From contig JAHBZM010000001.1 in assembly GCA_019635435.1 (NCBI GenBank), positions 3,286,001-3,350,000 on the forward strand: a stretch of DNA of 64,000 nucleotides, in the 5' to 3' direction. The translations under genes were made by a program, and so were the position numbers. The notes under the pieces are model-generated. The model had not been told where the DNA came from. It saw nothing but the letters and a program-made list of their open reading frames with translations, and searched no databases. Source of the DNA: Ramlibacter sp. (GTDB taxonomy: Bacteria; Pseudomonadota; Gammaproteobacteria; Burkholderiales; Burkholderiaceae_C). Below, one piece after another: positions 32,345-40,771 of this stretch; position 1 is the first letter of the stretch; each line of letters opens with the position of its first letter.

Positions 32345-32929
32345 ATGAGCCGCTACCCAGCCCCCGACATCAACGACCTGCCCGAGGACATCAAGGCCAA
32401 GGTGCTGGAGGTCCAGGAAAAGGCCGGCTTCGTGCCCAATGTGTTCCTGGCGCTGGCGCGCCGGCCCGCCGAGTGGCGCGCCTTCTTTGCCTACCACGAC
32501 GCGCTGATGACGCCCGAGACCGTGGGCCGCGAGAGCGGCCTGACCAAGGGCGACCGCGAGATGATCGTCACCACCACCAGCGCCGCCAACAACTGCCTGT
32601 ACTGTGTCGTCGCGCATGGCGCCATCCTGCGCATCTACGAAAAGAAGCCCCTCGTGGCCGACCAGGTGGCCGTGAACTGGCGCAAGGCCGACATCACGCC
32701 GCGCCAGCGCGCGATGCTCGCGTTTGCCATGAAGGTCTGCGAGAAGTCCGACGAGATCGACGACGCCGACTTTGCCGCGCTGCACGCCCATGGCTTCAGC
32801 GACGAGGACGCCTGGGACATCGGCGCCATCACGGCCTTCTTCGGGCTGTCCAACCGGATGGCCAGCTTCTCGGGCATGCTGCCCAACCCGGAGTTCTACC
32901 TGATGGGTCGCGTGCCCAAGCAGAAGTAG
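32345..32929 (+). CDS. AhpD-like peroxidase-related protein
   Basis: A 194-residue protein of the alkylhydroperoxidase-related family. The redox motif is CLYCVVAH, with C84, C87 and H91 as in AhpD, and ends in the family-typical SNRMASFSGMLPNPEFYLMG. It probably reduces peroxides or acts in a related thiol redox step in the cytoplasm. ATG 32345 follows CAGGAG. It is divergent from the CMD gene; both belong to the same fold superfamily. The 154 bases to the next gene hold no feature that I recognise. Confidence 0.87.
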   Translation: MSRYPAPDINDLPEDIKAKVLEVQEKAGFVPNVFLALARRPAEWRAFFAYHDALMTPETVGRESGLTKGDREMIVTTTSAANNCLYCVVAHGAILRIYEKKPLVADQVAVNWRKADITPRQRAMLAFAMKVCEKSDEIDDADFAALHAHGFSDEDAWDIGAITAFFGLSNRMASFSGMLPNPEFYLMGRVPKQK

Positions 32930-33083
32930 GCTCCCGGCAGGTCATTTGCATACTTATCAGTTAATCCTTCGCCGCCATGGCGCAGGGCTTGCGGATTTTT
33001 CGGCCATTTCCGTCCAGGACTGAATCCGCTGGCCAGCCTCTTGCGTAAACGCTCCTTTGGAGCGCTTGCAAAAGAAGGAACCC

Positions 33084-33956
33084 ATGTCGCTGGATTTTTC
33101 ACCCCGCAAATCAGCGGCCACCCGACCCGACAGTGGTTTTGGCTCGTCCGGGCTCGGAGTGAGCTACCTCGGCACGCTGGAAGCCGATGACCCGGGCCGC
33201 TGGCTTGCCAACACGCCGCTGCTGCAATTTGACCTGCCCAAGATCCGCCTGCTGGCCACCCGCCTGACCCAGCTCAAGACCACGCCGCGCGACAAGGCAC
33301 TGGCCTGCTTCAGCTACATCCGGTCGCTGCCGTTCGGCTGCATTGCGGACAGCACGGGCACCTCGGCCATGGCCGTGCTGCGCCATGGCAAGGGCGACTG
33401 CCACTCCAAGAGCACGCTGTTGCTCGCCCTGCTGCGCGCCGTGCGGATTCCCTCGCGCATGCGTTTTGTGACCCTGAAGCCCGACTTCCTCTACGGCATC
33501 ATCGACACCGGCGGCCAGCCGCTGGAACACGCCTACACCGAAGTGCTGCTTGACGGCACCTGGCAGGCCGTGGACAGCTATGTGGTCGATGTGCGTCTCG
33601 CGGTGGCCGCCAAGTCGCGCCTGGCCATGGAAGGCCGCAAGCTCGGCTACGGCATGCATGTGGACGGCGCCATCACCTGGGACGGCCATGGCCACTCCTT
33701 TGGCCAGTTCACGGTGAACGACCCCGACAGCATGCCGCTGCACGACTGGGGCGCGTTTGACGACCCTTACCAGTTCTATTCATCGGTGCCGTACGTGAAA
33801 AGCCGCCTCAACTGGTCCACCCGCCTGAAATGGCTGGTGGGCGCCGGCGTGGTCAACCGCCGGGTCAACCAGTTGCGCGACAACCCGGGCCTCCCCGGCA
33901 CCTCCCGGGCCGACGTGGCCGCACGCACGGCCCAGCGCGCCCGCAAGCCGGTCTGA
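33084..33956 (+). CDS. Transglutaminase-like domain protein with intact Cys-His-Asp
   Basis: A 290-residue protein. The catalytic triad of the transglutaminase/peptidase-like fold is C106 in GKGDCHSKS, H149 in LEHAYTEV and D164 in AVDSYVVD. The start at 33084 has AAGGAA. There is no signal peptide or membrane segment, so it should be cytosolic. The family includes peptidases, amidases and crosslinkers; the substrate is unknown. A degenerate paralogue lacking Cys and His lies 4 kb upstream (29032-29775), with similarity along most of the length. It is convergent with the thioesterase gene. Confidence 0.8.
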   Translation: MSLDFSPRKSAATRPDSGFGSSGLGVSYLGTLEADDPGRWLANTPLLQFDLPKIRLLATRLTQLKTTPRDKALACFSYIRSLPFGCIADSTGTSAMAVLRHGKGDCHSKSTLLLALLRAVRIPSRMRFVTLKPDFLYGIIDTGGQPLEHAYTEVLLDGTWQAVDSYVVDVRLAVAAKSRLAMEGRKLGYGMHVDGAITWDGHGHSFGQFTVNDPDSMPLHDWGAFDDPYQFYSSVPYVKSRLNWSTRLKWLVGAGVVNRRVNQLRDNPGLPGTSRADVAARTAQRARKPV

Positions 33957-33977
33957 GGCGGCAAGCGCCTGCGCAGC

Positions 33978-34397
33978 TCAGCTGATGTGGGCGCGCAGCC
34001 AGTCGGGCAGCGGCGCCGACTTCTGCGCAGGGAAATTGACCCAGATCGTGGTGGCGCCGCCCGCGGCGTAAATCACGCCCGGGTCGTCGCTGCGCTCCAT
34101 CGTGCCCCAGGTCTCGAAGGTGCTGCGCCCCGGGTCGCTCGCATACATCTTCATGATCACCTCGCCCGGGTACTCCAGCTGCTTGTAGAAGTTGCAGAAG
34201 GCATTGACGATGACCGGGCCCTCGCCCGTCGGGTTCGGCGGGCAGCCAATCGAGCGCATCCACTCGATGCGGATGGTCTCCAGGTAACGGAAGTAGCTCG
34301 CGTTGTTGACATGGTTCATCGCGTCCATGTCGCCCCAGCGGATGGGGATGAGCATTTCGTGGACCAGCTTCTTCTGCTGCGGAATTTCAATCTTCAT
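33978..34397 (-). CDS. Acyl-CoA thioesterase, hot-dog fold (4HBT/YbgC type)
   Basis: A 139-residue thioesterase with the 4HBT signature WGDMDAMNHVNNASYFRYLE, in which the D-M-D-x-x-x-H-V-N-N segment carries the catalytic Asp. It hydrolyses acyl-CoA of unknown chain type. The ATG at 34397 overlaps the stop of the EamA gene by four bases (ATGA on the minus strand), so it is the second gene of a coupled pair. A longer open frame upstream is only an antisense shadow. Confidence 0.9.
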   Translation of the reverse strand: MKIEIPQQKKLVHEMLIPIRWGDMDAMNHVNNASYFRYLETIRIEWMRSIGCPPNPTGEGPVIVNAFCNFYKQLEYPGEVIMKMYASDPGRSTFETWGTMERSDDPGVIYAAGGATTIWVNFPAQKSAPLPDWLRAHIS

Positions 34398-35284
34398 TGG
34401 TGCGCCTTGATGGAAGCGAGGATGCCCAGCGTGAACAGCACGCAGGCTGCGGCCTGCGCCAGCGTGGGCCAGCGGCCGTCCCAGGCAAACGAGTAAAACA
34501 GCGCAAACAGGGTTTCGCTGACGATGAGCTGTCCGCACAGGCTGGCTGGCAGGCGCTGGCTCGCGATGTTCCACAGGATGGTCGCGAGCCAGGCCGAGCC
34601 CACCCCGGTTGCTATGCAAAGAATAGCAAACAGTGGCCACTGGGCCTGGACTACAAGCACGTTTGCCTCTGAACCGGCGGCCAGCCAGAGCCCCAGGGCC
34701 CCCAGCCCCGTGGCCACGCCCAGCCAGTTGGCCCAGTCGGTCGCGTTGACCTCGGGGTGGCGCTTGAGCCAGGCGGAATTGAGAATCGCAAACGCCGTCC
34801 AGCTGGCCAGCGAGGCCGCCGCCAGCGCCACGCCGCGCCAGAAGTGCCCGGGCTGCGCGGCATCGCCACCCTGCTGCGCCCCCATCATCAGCGCCAGCGC
34901 CACCAGCGTGAGCAGCAGTCCCGGCACAAGGGCCGCCCAGCGCAGGTGCCCGGGCTTGCCCAGCAGCATCACCCAGACCGGAATGGTGCCGATGATCAGC
35001 GAGGGCACCTCGGTGCCCGCATCGCGGATGGCCAGCACCAGCAGCAGGTAATAGCCGCTGAAGCCCAGCAGGCTCATGCCCAGCGCCGCCAGCGCCTGCC
35101 GCGCCGTGGGCCGGCGGCGGCTGCGCCAGCCCGCGAGCATGACCAGCAGGGCCACCAGGCCATAGGCGGCAAAGCGCCCGGCCGTGAGGTCCACCGACGA
35201 ATAGCCCGTGACCATGCGTGGCGCCACGAACACCAGTCCCCACAGCGCGCCGGCCGCCAGGCCGGCAAGAATGCCCGTCAGCAT
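34394..35284 (-). CDS. EamA-family (DMT) transporter
   Basis: A 296-residue membrane protein with ten predicted helices in two EamA repeats (LTGILAGLAAGALWGLVFVA; FWRGVALAAASLASWTAFAI). Members export amino acids, nucleobases or other metabolites. ATG 35284 is chosen over an upstream codon at 35323. A dispersed repeat (34610-34671) is translated in frame as LVVQAQWPLFAILCIATG and forms part of a membrane helix. It is coupled to the thioesterase and follows the SDR gene by 57 bases on the same strand. Confidence 0.88.
   Translation of the reverse strand: MLTGILAGLAAGALWGLVFVAPRMVTGYSSVDLTAGRFAAYGLVALLVMLAGWRSRRRPTARQALAALGMSLLGFSGYYLLLVLAIRDAGTEVPSLIIGTIPVWVMLLGKPGHLRWAALVPGLLLTLVALALMMGAQQGGDAAQPGHFWRGVALAAASLASWTAFAILNSAWLKRHPEVNATDWANWLGVATGLGALGLWLAAGSEANVLVVQAQWPLFAILCIATGVGSAWLATILWNIASQRLPASLCGQLIVSETLFALFYSFAWDGRWPTLAQAAACVLFTLGILASIKAHQ
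34610..34671. repeat. Dispersed repeat copy inside the EamA gene
   Basis: TTGCTATGCAAAGAATAGCA (34610-34629 region) is followed by CAGTGGCCACTGGGCCTGGACT, the same architecture as the intergenic copies (TGCTAT, ATAGCA, GCCC-like, TGGACT). It is in frame in the gene on the opposite strand. Confidence 0.6.
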
Positions 35285-35341
35285 GGCTGCCGCCCCACCG
35301 CGGGAGCCGTGCACGAGGCGCACGAAGCGCCCGCGCCGCCC

Positions 35342-36124
35342 CTAGACGCCAAAGCCGTCGTCGGCCGCGATCACCGCGCCGTTGATGAAGTGGCTCTGCC
35401 CGCTGGCCAGCAGCACGATCAGTGCATCCAGGTCCTGGGGCTGGCCCACACGCTTGCGCGGCAGCATCTGGACCAGCTTCTGGCCCTGCTCGGTCTGCCA
35501 GTGGTGGTGGTTGATCTCGGTGTCGATGTAGCCGGGGCAGATGGCATTGACGTTGATGCCAAAACGGCCCCACTCCAGCGCCAGGGCCCTGGTCATCTGC
35601 ACCACGGCCGCCTTGCTCATGCAGTACACGCCGATCTGGGGCAGCACCTTGAGCCCCGCCATGCTCGCGATGTTGATGATGCGCCCGCCCGTGTAGGTGC
35701 CGGGCGCGGCGCCCCGCGCGCGCGCCAGCATGCGCTTGCCGACCTCCTGCGCCACGAAGAACGCGCCCTTGACGTTGGTGTCGAAGATGAAGTCGTAGTC
35801 GTCCTCCTCCACGTCCTGGATGCGCTGGGTGGTGCTCACGCCCGAGTTGTTCACCAGGATGTCGATCGAGCCCACCTCGGTCTCGGCATGGGCCACCGCC
35901 GACTTGATGCTGTTGCGGTCGGTCACATCGAGTTCTGTCACATGGGCGTCACCGCCCTCGGCCTCGATCCGGGCGCGCAGGTCCTTGAGTTTTTCCACGC
36001 GGCGGCTGGCCAGCACCACGGCGGCACCCGCACGCGACAGGGTGAGGGCGAACTGCGCACCCAGGCCACTCGAGGCACCGGTAATGAAAGCCACGCGGCC
36101 CGAGAGGTCGATGCTGTATGCCAC
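35342..36124 (-). CDS. Short-chain dehydrogenase/reductase
   Basis: A 260-residue classical SDR. The cofactor loop is TGASSGLG (15-22), then NNSG, the catalytic Ser in IINIASMAG and the Tyr-Lys pair in YCMSK. CPGYIDTEINHHHW follows the family's PGxxxT motif. It probably oxidises or reduces a 3-hydroxyacyl or similar substrate with NAD(P). It starts at GTG 36124 with AGGAGA. It is divergent from ETF-QO, and a shared role in fatty or branched acid oxidation is plausible (inference). Confidence 0.92.
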   Translation of the reverse strand: MAYSIDLSGRVAFITGASSGLGAQFALTLSRAGAAVVLASRRVEKLKDLRARIEAEGGDAHVTELDVTDRNSIKSAVAHAETEVGSIDILVNNSGVSTTQRIQDVEEDDYDFIFDTNVKGAFFVAQEVGKRMLARARGAAPGTYTGGRIINIASMAGLKVLPQIGVYCMSKAAVVQMTRALALEWGRFGINVNAICPGYIDTEINHHHWQTEQGQKLVQMLPRKRVGQPQDLDALIVLLASGQSHFINGAVIAADDGFGV

Positions 36125-36146
36125 GTCAGAGTCTCCTGTCTAAACC

Positions 36147-36168
36147 AATTAGTACGATCGTTCGATTG
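36147..36168. promoter_or_regulatory. Candidate TetR-type operator between SDR and ETF-QO genes
   Basis: AATTAGTACGATCGTTCGATT is centred on the perfect palindrome ACGATCGT (36154-36161) with weaker outer symmetry. It lies 22-45 bases upstream of the SDR start and about 90 bases upstream of the ETF-QO start. Similar ACGATCGT-centred sites are used by TetR regulators of acyl-CoA metabolism in this class; binding here is inferred. Confidence 0.4.
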
Positions 36169-36257
36169 TGCGGCCATGCCGCATAAAATGCAGTGGACCG
36201 TGGGGCCAGCGCGCAGCGGCCCGGCCCCAACCAAAATTCATTATCAGCGAGACCCTC

Positions 36258-37949
36258 ATGACCCACGACGAGATACTGGCACAGTTCGGCCCCCGCGAAG
36301 CCATGGAATACGACGTGGTGGTGGTCGGTGGCGGCCCGGGCGGCCTGTCCACCGCGATCCGCCTCAAGCAACTGGCCGCCGAAAAGGGCACCGACATTTC
36401 CGTGGTGGTGCTTGAAAAGGGCTCCGAGCCCGGCGCCCACATCCTGTCAGGCGCCATCATGGACCCGCGCGCGCTGTACGAACTGATCCCCAACTGGAAG
36501 GAACTCGGCGCCCCGCTGAACCAGCCGGTGACCGATGACGCCTACGTCTTCCTGGGCGAAACCTCAGGCTTTCGCGTACCCAACGTCTTTCTGCCGCCCT
36601 TTGCGCAGAATCACGGCAACTACATCGTGAGCCTGGGCAACGTCACCAAGTGGCTGGGCGAGCAGGCCGAGGCACTGGGCGTGGAAATCTTCCCCGGCTT
36701 TCCCGCCGCCGAGGTGCTCTACAACGACGACGGGTCGGTCAAGGGCGTGGCCACCGGCAACCTGGGCGTGGGCAAGGACGGCGAGCCCACCGAAAACTTC
36801 CAGCTGGGCATGGAGCTGCACGCCAAGTACACCGTGTTTGCCGAAGGCGCGCGCGGCCACCTGGGCAAGCAACTGATCGCCAGGTTCAAGCTCGACGAAG
36901 GGCGCGACCCGCAAAGCTTTGGCATTGGCATCAAGGAACTGTGGGAGATCGACCCGAGCCGCCACACCCCGGGCTTCGTGATGCACACCGCCGGCTGGCC
37001 CATGGCGTCCGACACCTACGGTGGCGCCTTTCTGTACCACCTGGAGGACAACAAGGTCGCGCTCGGTTTTGTGGTGGGCCTGGGCTACACCAACCCCTAC
37101 CTCAGCCCCTTTGAAGAGTTCCAGCGCTGGAAGACCCACCCCCGGGTGCGCTACTACTTCGAGAACGACAAGGGCGAGGTCACGGCCAAGCGCCTGTCGT
37201 ATGGCGCCCGCGCCATCAATGCCAGCGGCATCAACGCCCTGCCCAAAACGGTGTTCCCGGGCGGTGCGCTGGTCGGCTGCAACGCGGGTTACCTCAACGT
37301 GGGCCGCATCAAGGGCAGCCATGCCGCCATCAAGAGCGGGATGCTGGCGGCCGAAGCCGCCTACGACGCCGTCGTCGCGGGCCGCCAGAACGACGAACTG
37401 GCCGCCTACCCCGCAGCCTTCGAGAAGAGCTGGCTGCACGCCGAACTGCAGAAGGACCGCAATTTCAAGAACTGGTTCAAGTACGGCCTGACCACCGCCA
37501 CGCTGATGAACGGCTTTGAGCAGTTCGTGCTGCGCGGCCACATTCCCTGGACGCTGCGGCGCGACAAGCCCGACCACGCCTACCTCAAGCCGGCGGCCGA
37601 ATGCCAGCCCATTGCCTACCCCAAGCCCGATGGCAAGCTGACCTTTGACAAGCTCTCGTCGGTGTTCATCTCCAACACCAACCACGAAGAGAACCAGCCG
37701 GCCCACCTGACGCTCAAGGATGCGTCGGTGCCCGTGAACATCAATCTCTCGAAGTACGCAGGTCCCGAGGCGCGCTACTGCCCCGCCGGCGTGTACGAAT
37801 TCGTCAAAAGCGACGACAACACCGACCGGCTGCAGATCAACGCCCAGAACTGCGTGCACTGCAAGACCTGCGACATCAAGGACCCGACGCAGAACATCGT
37901 CTGGGTCACGCCCGAGGGCGGCGGCGGCCCCAACTACGTCGGCATGTAG
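36258..37949 (+). CDS. Electron transfer flavoprotein-ubiquinone oxidoreductase
   Basis: A 563-residue inner-membrane-associated flavo-iron-sulfur enzyme passing electrons from ETF to ubiquinone. The N-terminal FAD site is VVVVGGGPGGLS (20-31), followed by HILSGAIMDPRAL. The [4Fe-4S] ligands are in RYCPAGVYE and CVHCKTCDIKDPTQNI at the C-terminus. Length and domain order match the family. ATG 36258 is chosen; there is an in-frame codon upstream in the promoter region. It serves beta-oxidation and amino acid dehydrogenases, so the divergent SDR and the nearby thioesterase fit an acyl-CoA neighbourhood. Confidence 0.96.
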   Translation: MTHDEILAQFGPREAMEYDVVVVGGGPGGLSTAIRLKQLAAEKGTDISVVVLEKGSEPGAHILSGAIMDPRALYELIPNWKELGAPLNQPVTDDAYVFLGETSGFRVPNVFLPPFAQNHGNYIVSLGNVTKWLGEQAEALGVEIFPGFPAAEVLYNDDGSVKGVATGNLGVGKDGEPTENFQLGMELHAKYTVFAEGARGHLGKQLIARFKLDEGRDPQSFGIGIKELWEIDPSRHTPGFVMHTAGWPMASDTYGGAFLYHLEDNKVALGFVVGLGYTNPYLSPFEEFQRWKTHPRVRYYFENDKGEVTAKRLSYGARAINASGINALPKTVFPGGALVGCNAGYLNVGRIKGSHAAIKSGMLAAEAAYDAVVAGRQNDELAAYPAAFEKSWLHAELQKDRNFKNWFKYGLTTATLMNGFEQFVLRGHIPWTLRRDKPDHAYLKPAAECQPIAYPKPDGKLTFDKLSSVFISNTNHEENQPAHLTLKDASVPVNINLSKYAGPEARYCPAGVYEFVKSDDNTDRLQINAQNCVHCKTCDIKDPTQNIVWVTPEGGGGPNYVGM

Positions 37950-38008
37950 CCTTGCGTTGGCGCCACAGGCCCCGGCGCGGTATCGCCCGCGAGGCCTTTG
38001 CGCTATAA

Positions 38009-38041
38009 AAGCCTCCTGAGCTTGACACCCTTGGGAGGTTT
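38009..38041 (+). promoter_or_regulatory. Hairpin covering the ribosome-binding site of the first TAXI gene
   Basis: AAGCCTCC (38009-38016) can pair with GGAGGTTT (38034-38041, one G-U), burying the GGGAGG that precedes the TTG start at 38044. The loop is 17 bases. It could be a translational control, or a weak terminator of the ETF-QO gene; sequence does not separate the two. Confidence 0.35.
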
Positions 38042-38043
38042 GT

Positions 38044-39357
38044 TTGGCAGCAGCGCGGCTCTACCAGCGCAAATGGGTCCTGATCAAACTGCCGATTGCG
38101 GTGGCGGCGGTCGCCGTCATGGCCTGGCTGTGGACCACCTGGCTGCCGCTGCCGCCGTCCACGATCACGCTGTCCGCGGGACGCGCGGACGGCGTCTACC
38201 ACGCCTATGCGCGCCGCTACGCCGAGGCCTTTGCGCGGCAAGGCGTGACGCTGAAGGTGCTGGAATCCGAGGGTTCGCTGCAGAACCTGCAGCGCCTGCG
38301 CGGCCAGGCCTCGCCCCAGGCGGACCTGGCCTTCATGCAGGGCGGCATCGGCTACCCGCCCGCCGAACGCGACACGGGAGTCCGCATCCTCACCCTGTCC
38401 AGGGTGGATATCGAGCCGCTGTGGATTTTTTCGCGGCTCGCCTATGTTGACGGCATCCAGCAGTTCCAGGGATTGAGGGTCTCGCTGGGGCCGGCCGGCA
38501 GCGGCACGCGGCAGCTGGCCCTGGCGCTGCTGGACCAGGTGCGCCTGCTGCCACGTGACATCACCGACTCCGAACTGTCCGGCATGGCCGCGGTGGACGC
38601 CCTGCGGCAGGGAACGCTGGACGTGATGCTGATGGTGTCGGCCCCCGAGTCGCGGGTGGTCAGGACCCTGCTTTCCACGCCGGGCATCCACCTGGTGCAG
38701 CTGCGCCGCACCGCGGCGCTGACCGAGCGCCTGCCGTACCTGCAGACGCGGTTGCTGCCCCAGGGAACCCTGGACGGGGCACACCAGCCGGCGCGCGATG
38801 TGTCGGTGCTCACCACCTCGGCCAGCCTGGTGGCGCGGGCCGACCTGCACCCCGCACTGCAGCGCCTGGCCACCCATGTGGCCGGCGAGATTCATGCGCG
38901 CGGCGGCGTGTTCCATGAGCCCGGCGAGTTTCCCTCGCTCAAGCGCGTCGAGTTTCCGGCCTCGGAGGAGGCCCGCCGCACGCTGATCCACGGGCTGCCC
39001 TGGCTGGAGGAGCGGTTGCCGTTCTGGTGGGCGCAGATCGTGATGCGCCTGCTGGTGGTCTGCCTGCCGGTCGCGCTGCTGGCGTACTGGCTGGCGCGCA
39101 TGCTGCCGGCCTACCTGCGCTGGCTGCTCGAAAGCCGCGTGACGCGCTGGTATGGCGAGCTCAAGTACATCGAGTACGACCTCACGCGCGACAGCCTTTC
39201 CGGTCTGGACCTGACCAAGTACCTCGACCGGCTCAACAGCATCGAGCGGCGCATGGCGGACTTTGTCACGCCGGCCTACCTCATGCCCCGCTGGTTCACG
39301 CTGCGCCAGCACATTGATTTTGTGCGCATGGGCATCTTCCGCAGGCGGGGCCGATGA
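38044..39357 (+). CDS. TAXI-family TRAP solute-binding protein with membrane anchors (first of tandem)
   Basis: A 437-residue protein with an N-terminal uncleaved membrane helix (LPIAVAAVAVMAWLWTTWLP, about 15-35) and a TAXI-type ligand-binding domain (TITLSAGRADGVYHAYARRY; LRVSLGPAGSGTRQLALALL). A second membrane helix follows near 340-362 (LLVVCLPVALLAYWLARMLP), and then a cytoplasmic helical tail of about 75 residues (WYGELKYIEYDLTRDSLSGL). Soluble TAXI proteins normally lack the second helix and tail. It starts at TTG 38044 with GGGAGG. No TAXI permease gene is adjacent. It overlaps the next gene by ATGA. Confidence 0.82.
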   Translation: MAAARLYQRKWVLIKLPIAVAAVAVMAWLWTTWLPLPPSTITLSAGRADGVYHAYARRYAEAFARQGVTLKVLESEGSLQNLQRLRGQASPQADLAFMQGGIGYPPAERDTGVRILTLSRVDIEPLWIFSRLAYVDGIQQFQGLRVSLGPAGSGTRQLALALLDQVRLLPRDITDSELSGMAAVDALRQGTLDVMLMVSAPESRVVRTLLSTPGIHLVQLRRTAALTERLPYLQTRLLPQGTLDGAHQPARDVSVLTTSASLVARADLHPALQRLATHVAGEIHARGGVFHEPGEFPSLKRVEFPASEEARRTLIHGLPWLEERLPFWWAQIVMRLLVVCLPVALLAYWLARMLPAYLRWLLESRVTRWYGELKYIEYDLTRDSLSGLDLTKYLDRLNSIERRMADFVTPAYLMPRWFTLRQHIDFVRMGIFRRRGR

Positions 39358-40664
39358 GGGTGGTCCTGCTGTACCGGCGTCGCTGGGGCCTGTTCTACGT
39401 GCCGGTGCTGGCTGCCGCGGTCGCCGTGGTGATGCTCGCGTCGCGCTGGTGGTTCCCGCTGCCGCCGCGCGCGCTCACCCTGGCCGCCGGTGAACCCCAG
39501 GGCAGCCACGCCCGGCTGGCGGAACGCTACCGCGACGAACTCGGGCGCCGCGGCATCGCCGTGGACGTGGTCTACAGCCCCGATGGCGGGCCTTCGCCCC
39601 TCATGCGGCTGGCCGATCCGCGCGACCCGGTGCAGGCCGGCTTTGCCTCGGGCCTGCTGGCCGACCGCGGACCCGAGGTGCCTGTGCAGGCCCTGGCGGT
39701 GGTGGGCAAGCAGCCGCTTTGGGTCTTTACCCACGTGGCCGGCCTGCCCGGCGTGGCTTCGTTGCGCGGCATGCGGGTGGCCGCCGGCCGGCCCGGCAGC
39801 CCGGTGCGCCAGGTGGCGACGCTGCTGCTGGCGCAGGCCCAGGTCAAGGAGGGCGAGGTGAGCTGGGAGCCCGACCGCCCGCCGCTGGCCATGGCGAACG
39901 AGCTGCTGGAGAACCGGGTCGACGCGATGTTCCTGATCGGCAGCAGCGACGCCCCCGCGGTGCGCGTGCTCACCCGGTCGCCGGGTGTGTTCATGCTGGG
40001 GGTGGAGCGCGCCAACGCCCTTGCGGCGCGTGAGCCCCGGCTGCGCGCCTTCGTGCTGCCACAGGGCACCATCGAGCTGCGCGGTGACGTGCCGCCACGC
40101 GACCTGACGCTGCTGTACACCAACACCCACCTGCTGGTGCGCCACACGCTGCACCCGGCGCTGCAGCGTGCCTTGCTGGACGCGGCCGGCGTCATCCACG
40201 CCAGCCCCGGCTTTCTCCAGCGCCAGTCTGAATACCCCGAGTTCCAGGGCAGCGATTTCCCGCTGTCGCCCCATGCGCAGCGCCATGCACATGGCTACCA
40301 GCCCTGGCTCGAAGCCGCCCTACCCTACTGGTGGGCCCAGCTGGCCGAACTGCTGCTGTACGTGGTGCTGCCCGTGCTGCTGCTGACCGCGGCGGCGCTG
40401 CTGTGGATTCCCCAGCTCTTCAGCCTGCGCGTGAATGCGGTGCTCTCGCACTACTACGGCGAACTCAAGTTCCTGGAAAACGACATGGCCACCCTGGCGA
40501 CCGACAACCCCATGGCCCTGCGCGACCTGCTGAACCAGCTCGACACCATGGAACAGGAGGTGGCCTCGCTGGACCTGCCAGACCGCTTTGCCGACCGCTG
40601 GTACACCCTGCGCGAGCATCTGGGCGCGGCCCGCGAGCGCCTGCTCAAGCTGCGCGCCCGCTGA
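39354..40664 (+). CDS. TAXI-family TRAP solute-binding protein with membrane anchors (second of tandem)
   Basis: A 436-residue paralogue of the preceding gene with the same plan: N-terminal helix (GLFYVPVLAAAVAVVMLASR), TAXI-like domain (LTLAAGEPQGSHARLAERYR; MRVAAGRPGSPVRQVATLLL), a second membrane helix near 333-357 (LLLYVVLPVLLLTAAALLWI) and a helical cytoplasmic tail (YYGELKFLENDMATLATDNP). ATG 39354 overlaps the upstream stop by four bases, so the pair is made together and may heterodimerise. The shared Y-GELK-E-D tail motif suggests a conserved cytoplasmic partner. Function could be ligand sensing instead of transport (inference). Confidence 0.82.
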   Translation: MRVVLLYRRRWGLFYVPVLAAAVAVVMLASRWWFPLPPRALTLAAGEPQGSHARLAERYRDELGRRGIAVDVVYSPDGGPSPLMRLADPRDPVQAGFASGLLADRGPEVPVQALAVVGKQPLWVFTHVAGLPGVASLRGMRVAAGRPGSPVRQVATLLLAQAQVKEGEVSWEPDRPPLAMANELLENRVDAMFLIGSSDAPAVRVLTRSPGVFMLGVERANALAAREPRLRAFVLPQGTIELRGDVPPRDLTLLYTNTHLLVRHTLHPALQRALLDAAGVIHASPGFLQRQSEYPEFQGSDFPLSPHAQRHAHGYQPWLEAALPYWWAQLAELLLYVVLPVLLLTAAALLWIPQLFSLRVNAVLSHYYGELKFLENDMATLATDNPMALRDLLNQLDTMEQEVASLDLPDRFADRWYTLREHLGAARERLLKLRAR

Positions 40665-40694
40665 AGCGCCGCGTGCCGGCGCAGCCGTAGCCCG

Positions 40695-40713
40695 AAAGTT
40701 GTATGACAACTTT
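40695..40713. promoter_or_regulatory. Candidate GntR-type operator upstream of the TRAP operon
   Basis: AAAGTTGTATGACAACTTT is a perfect 8-bp inverted repeat around ATG. The TTGTNNNACAA core is typical of GntR/FadR-type regulators of sugar-acid and TRAP transport genes. It sits 58 bases upstream of the dctP start. No gntR gene is in the window. Confidence 0.6.
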
Positions 40714-40771
40714 ACGGCGATCTGGCAAAATCCGGGCTCGCGGATTTCACAACACACCCGGAGACAAATTC

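Noticed and set aside
34398..35573. The thioesterase frame extended upstream to 531 codons
   Set aside because: The extra part is read through the EamA and SDR genes in another frame and is low-complexity. The family start at 34397 and the ATGA overlap explain the gene.
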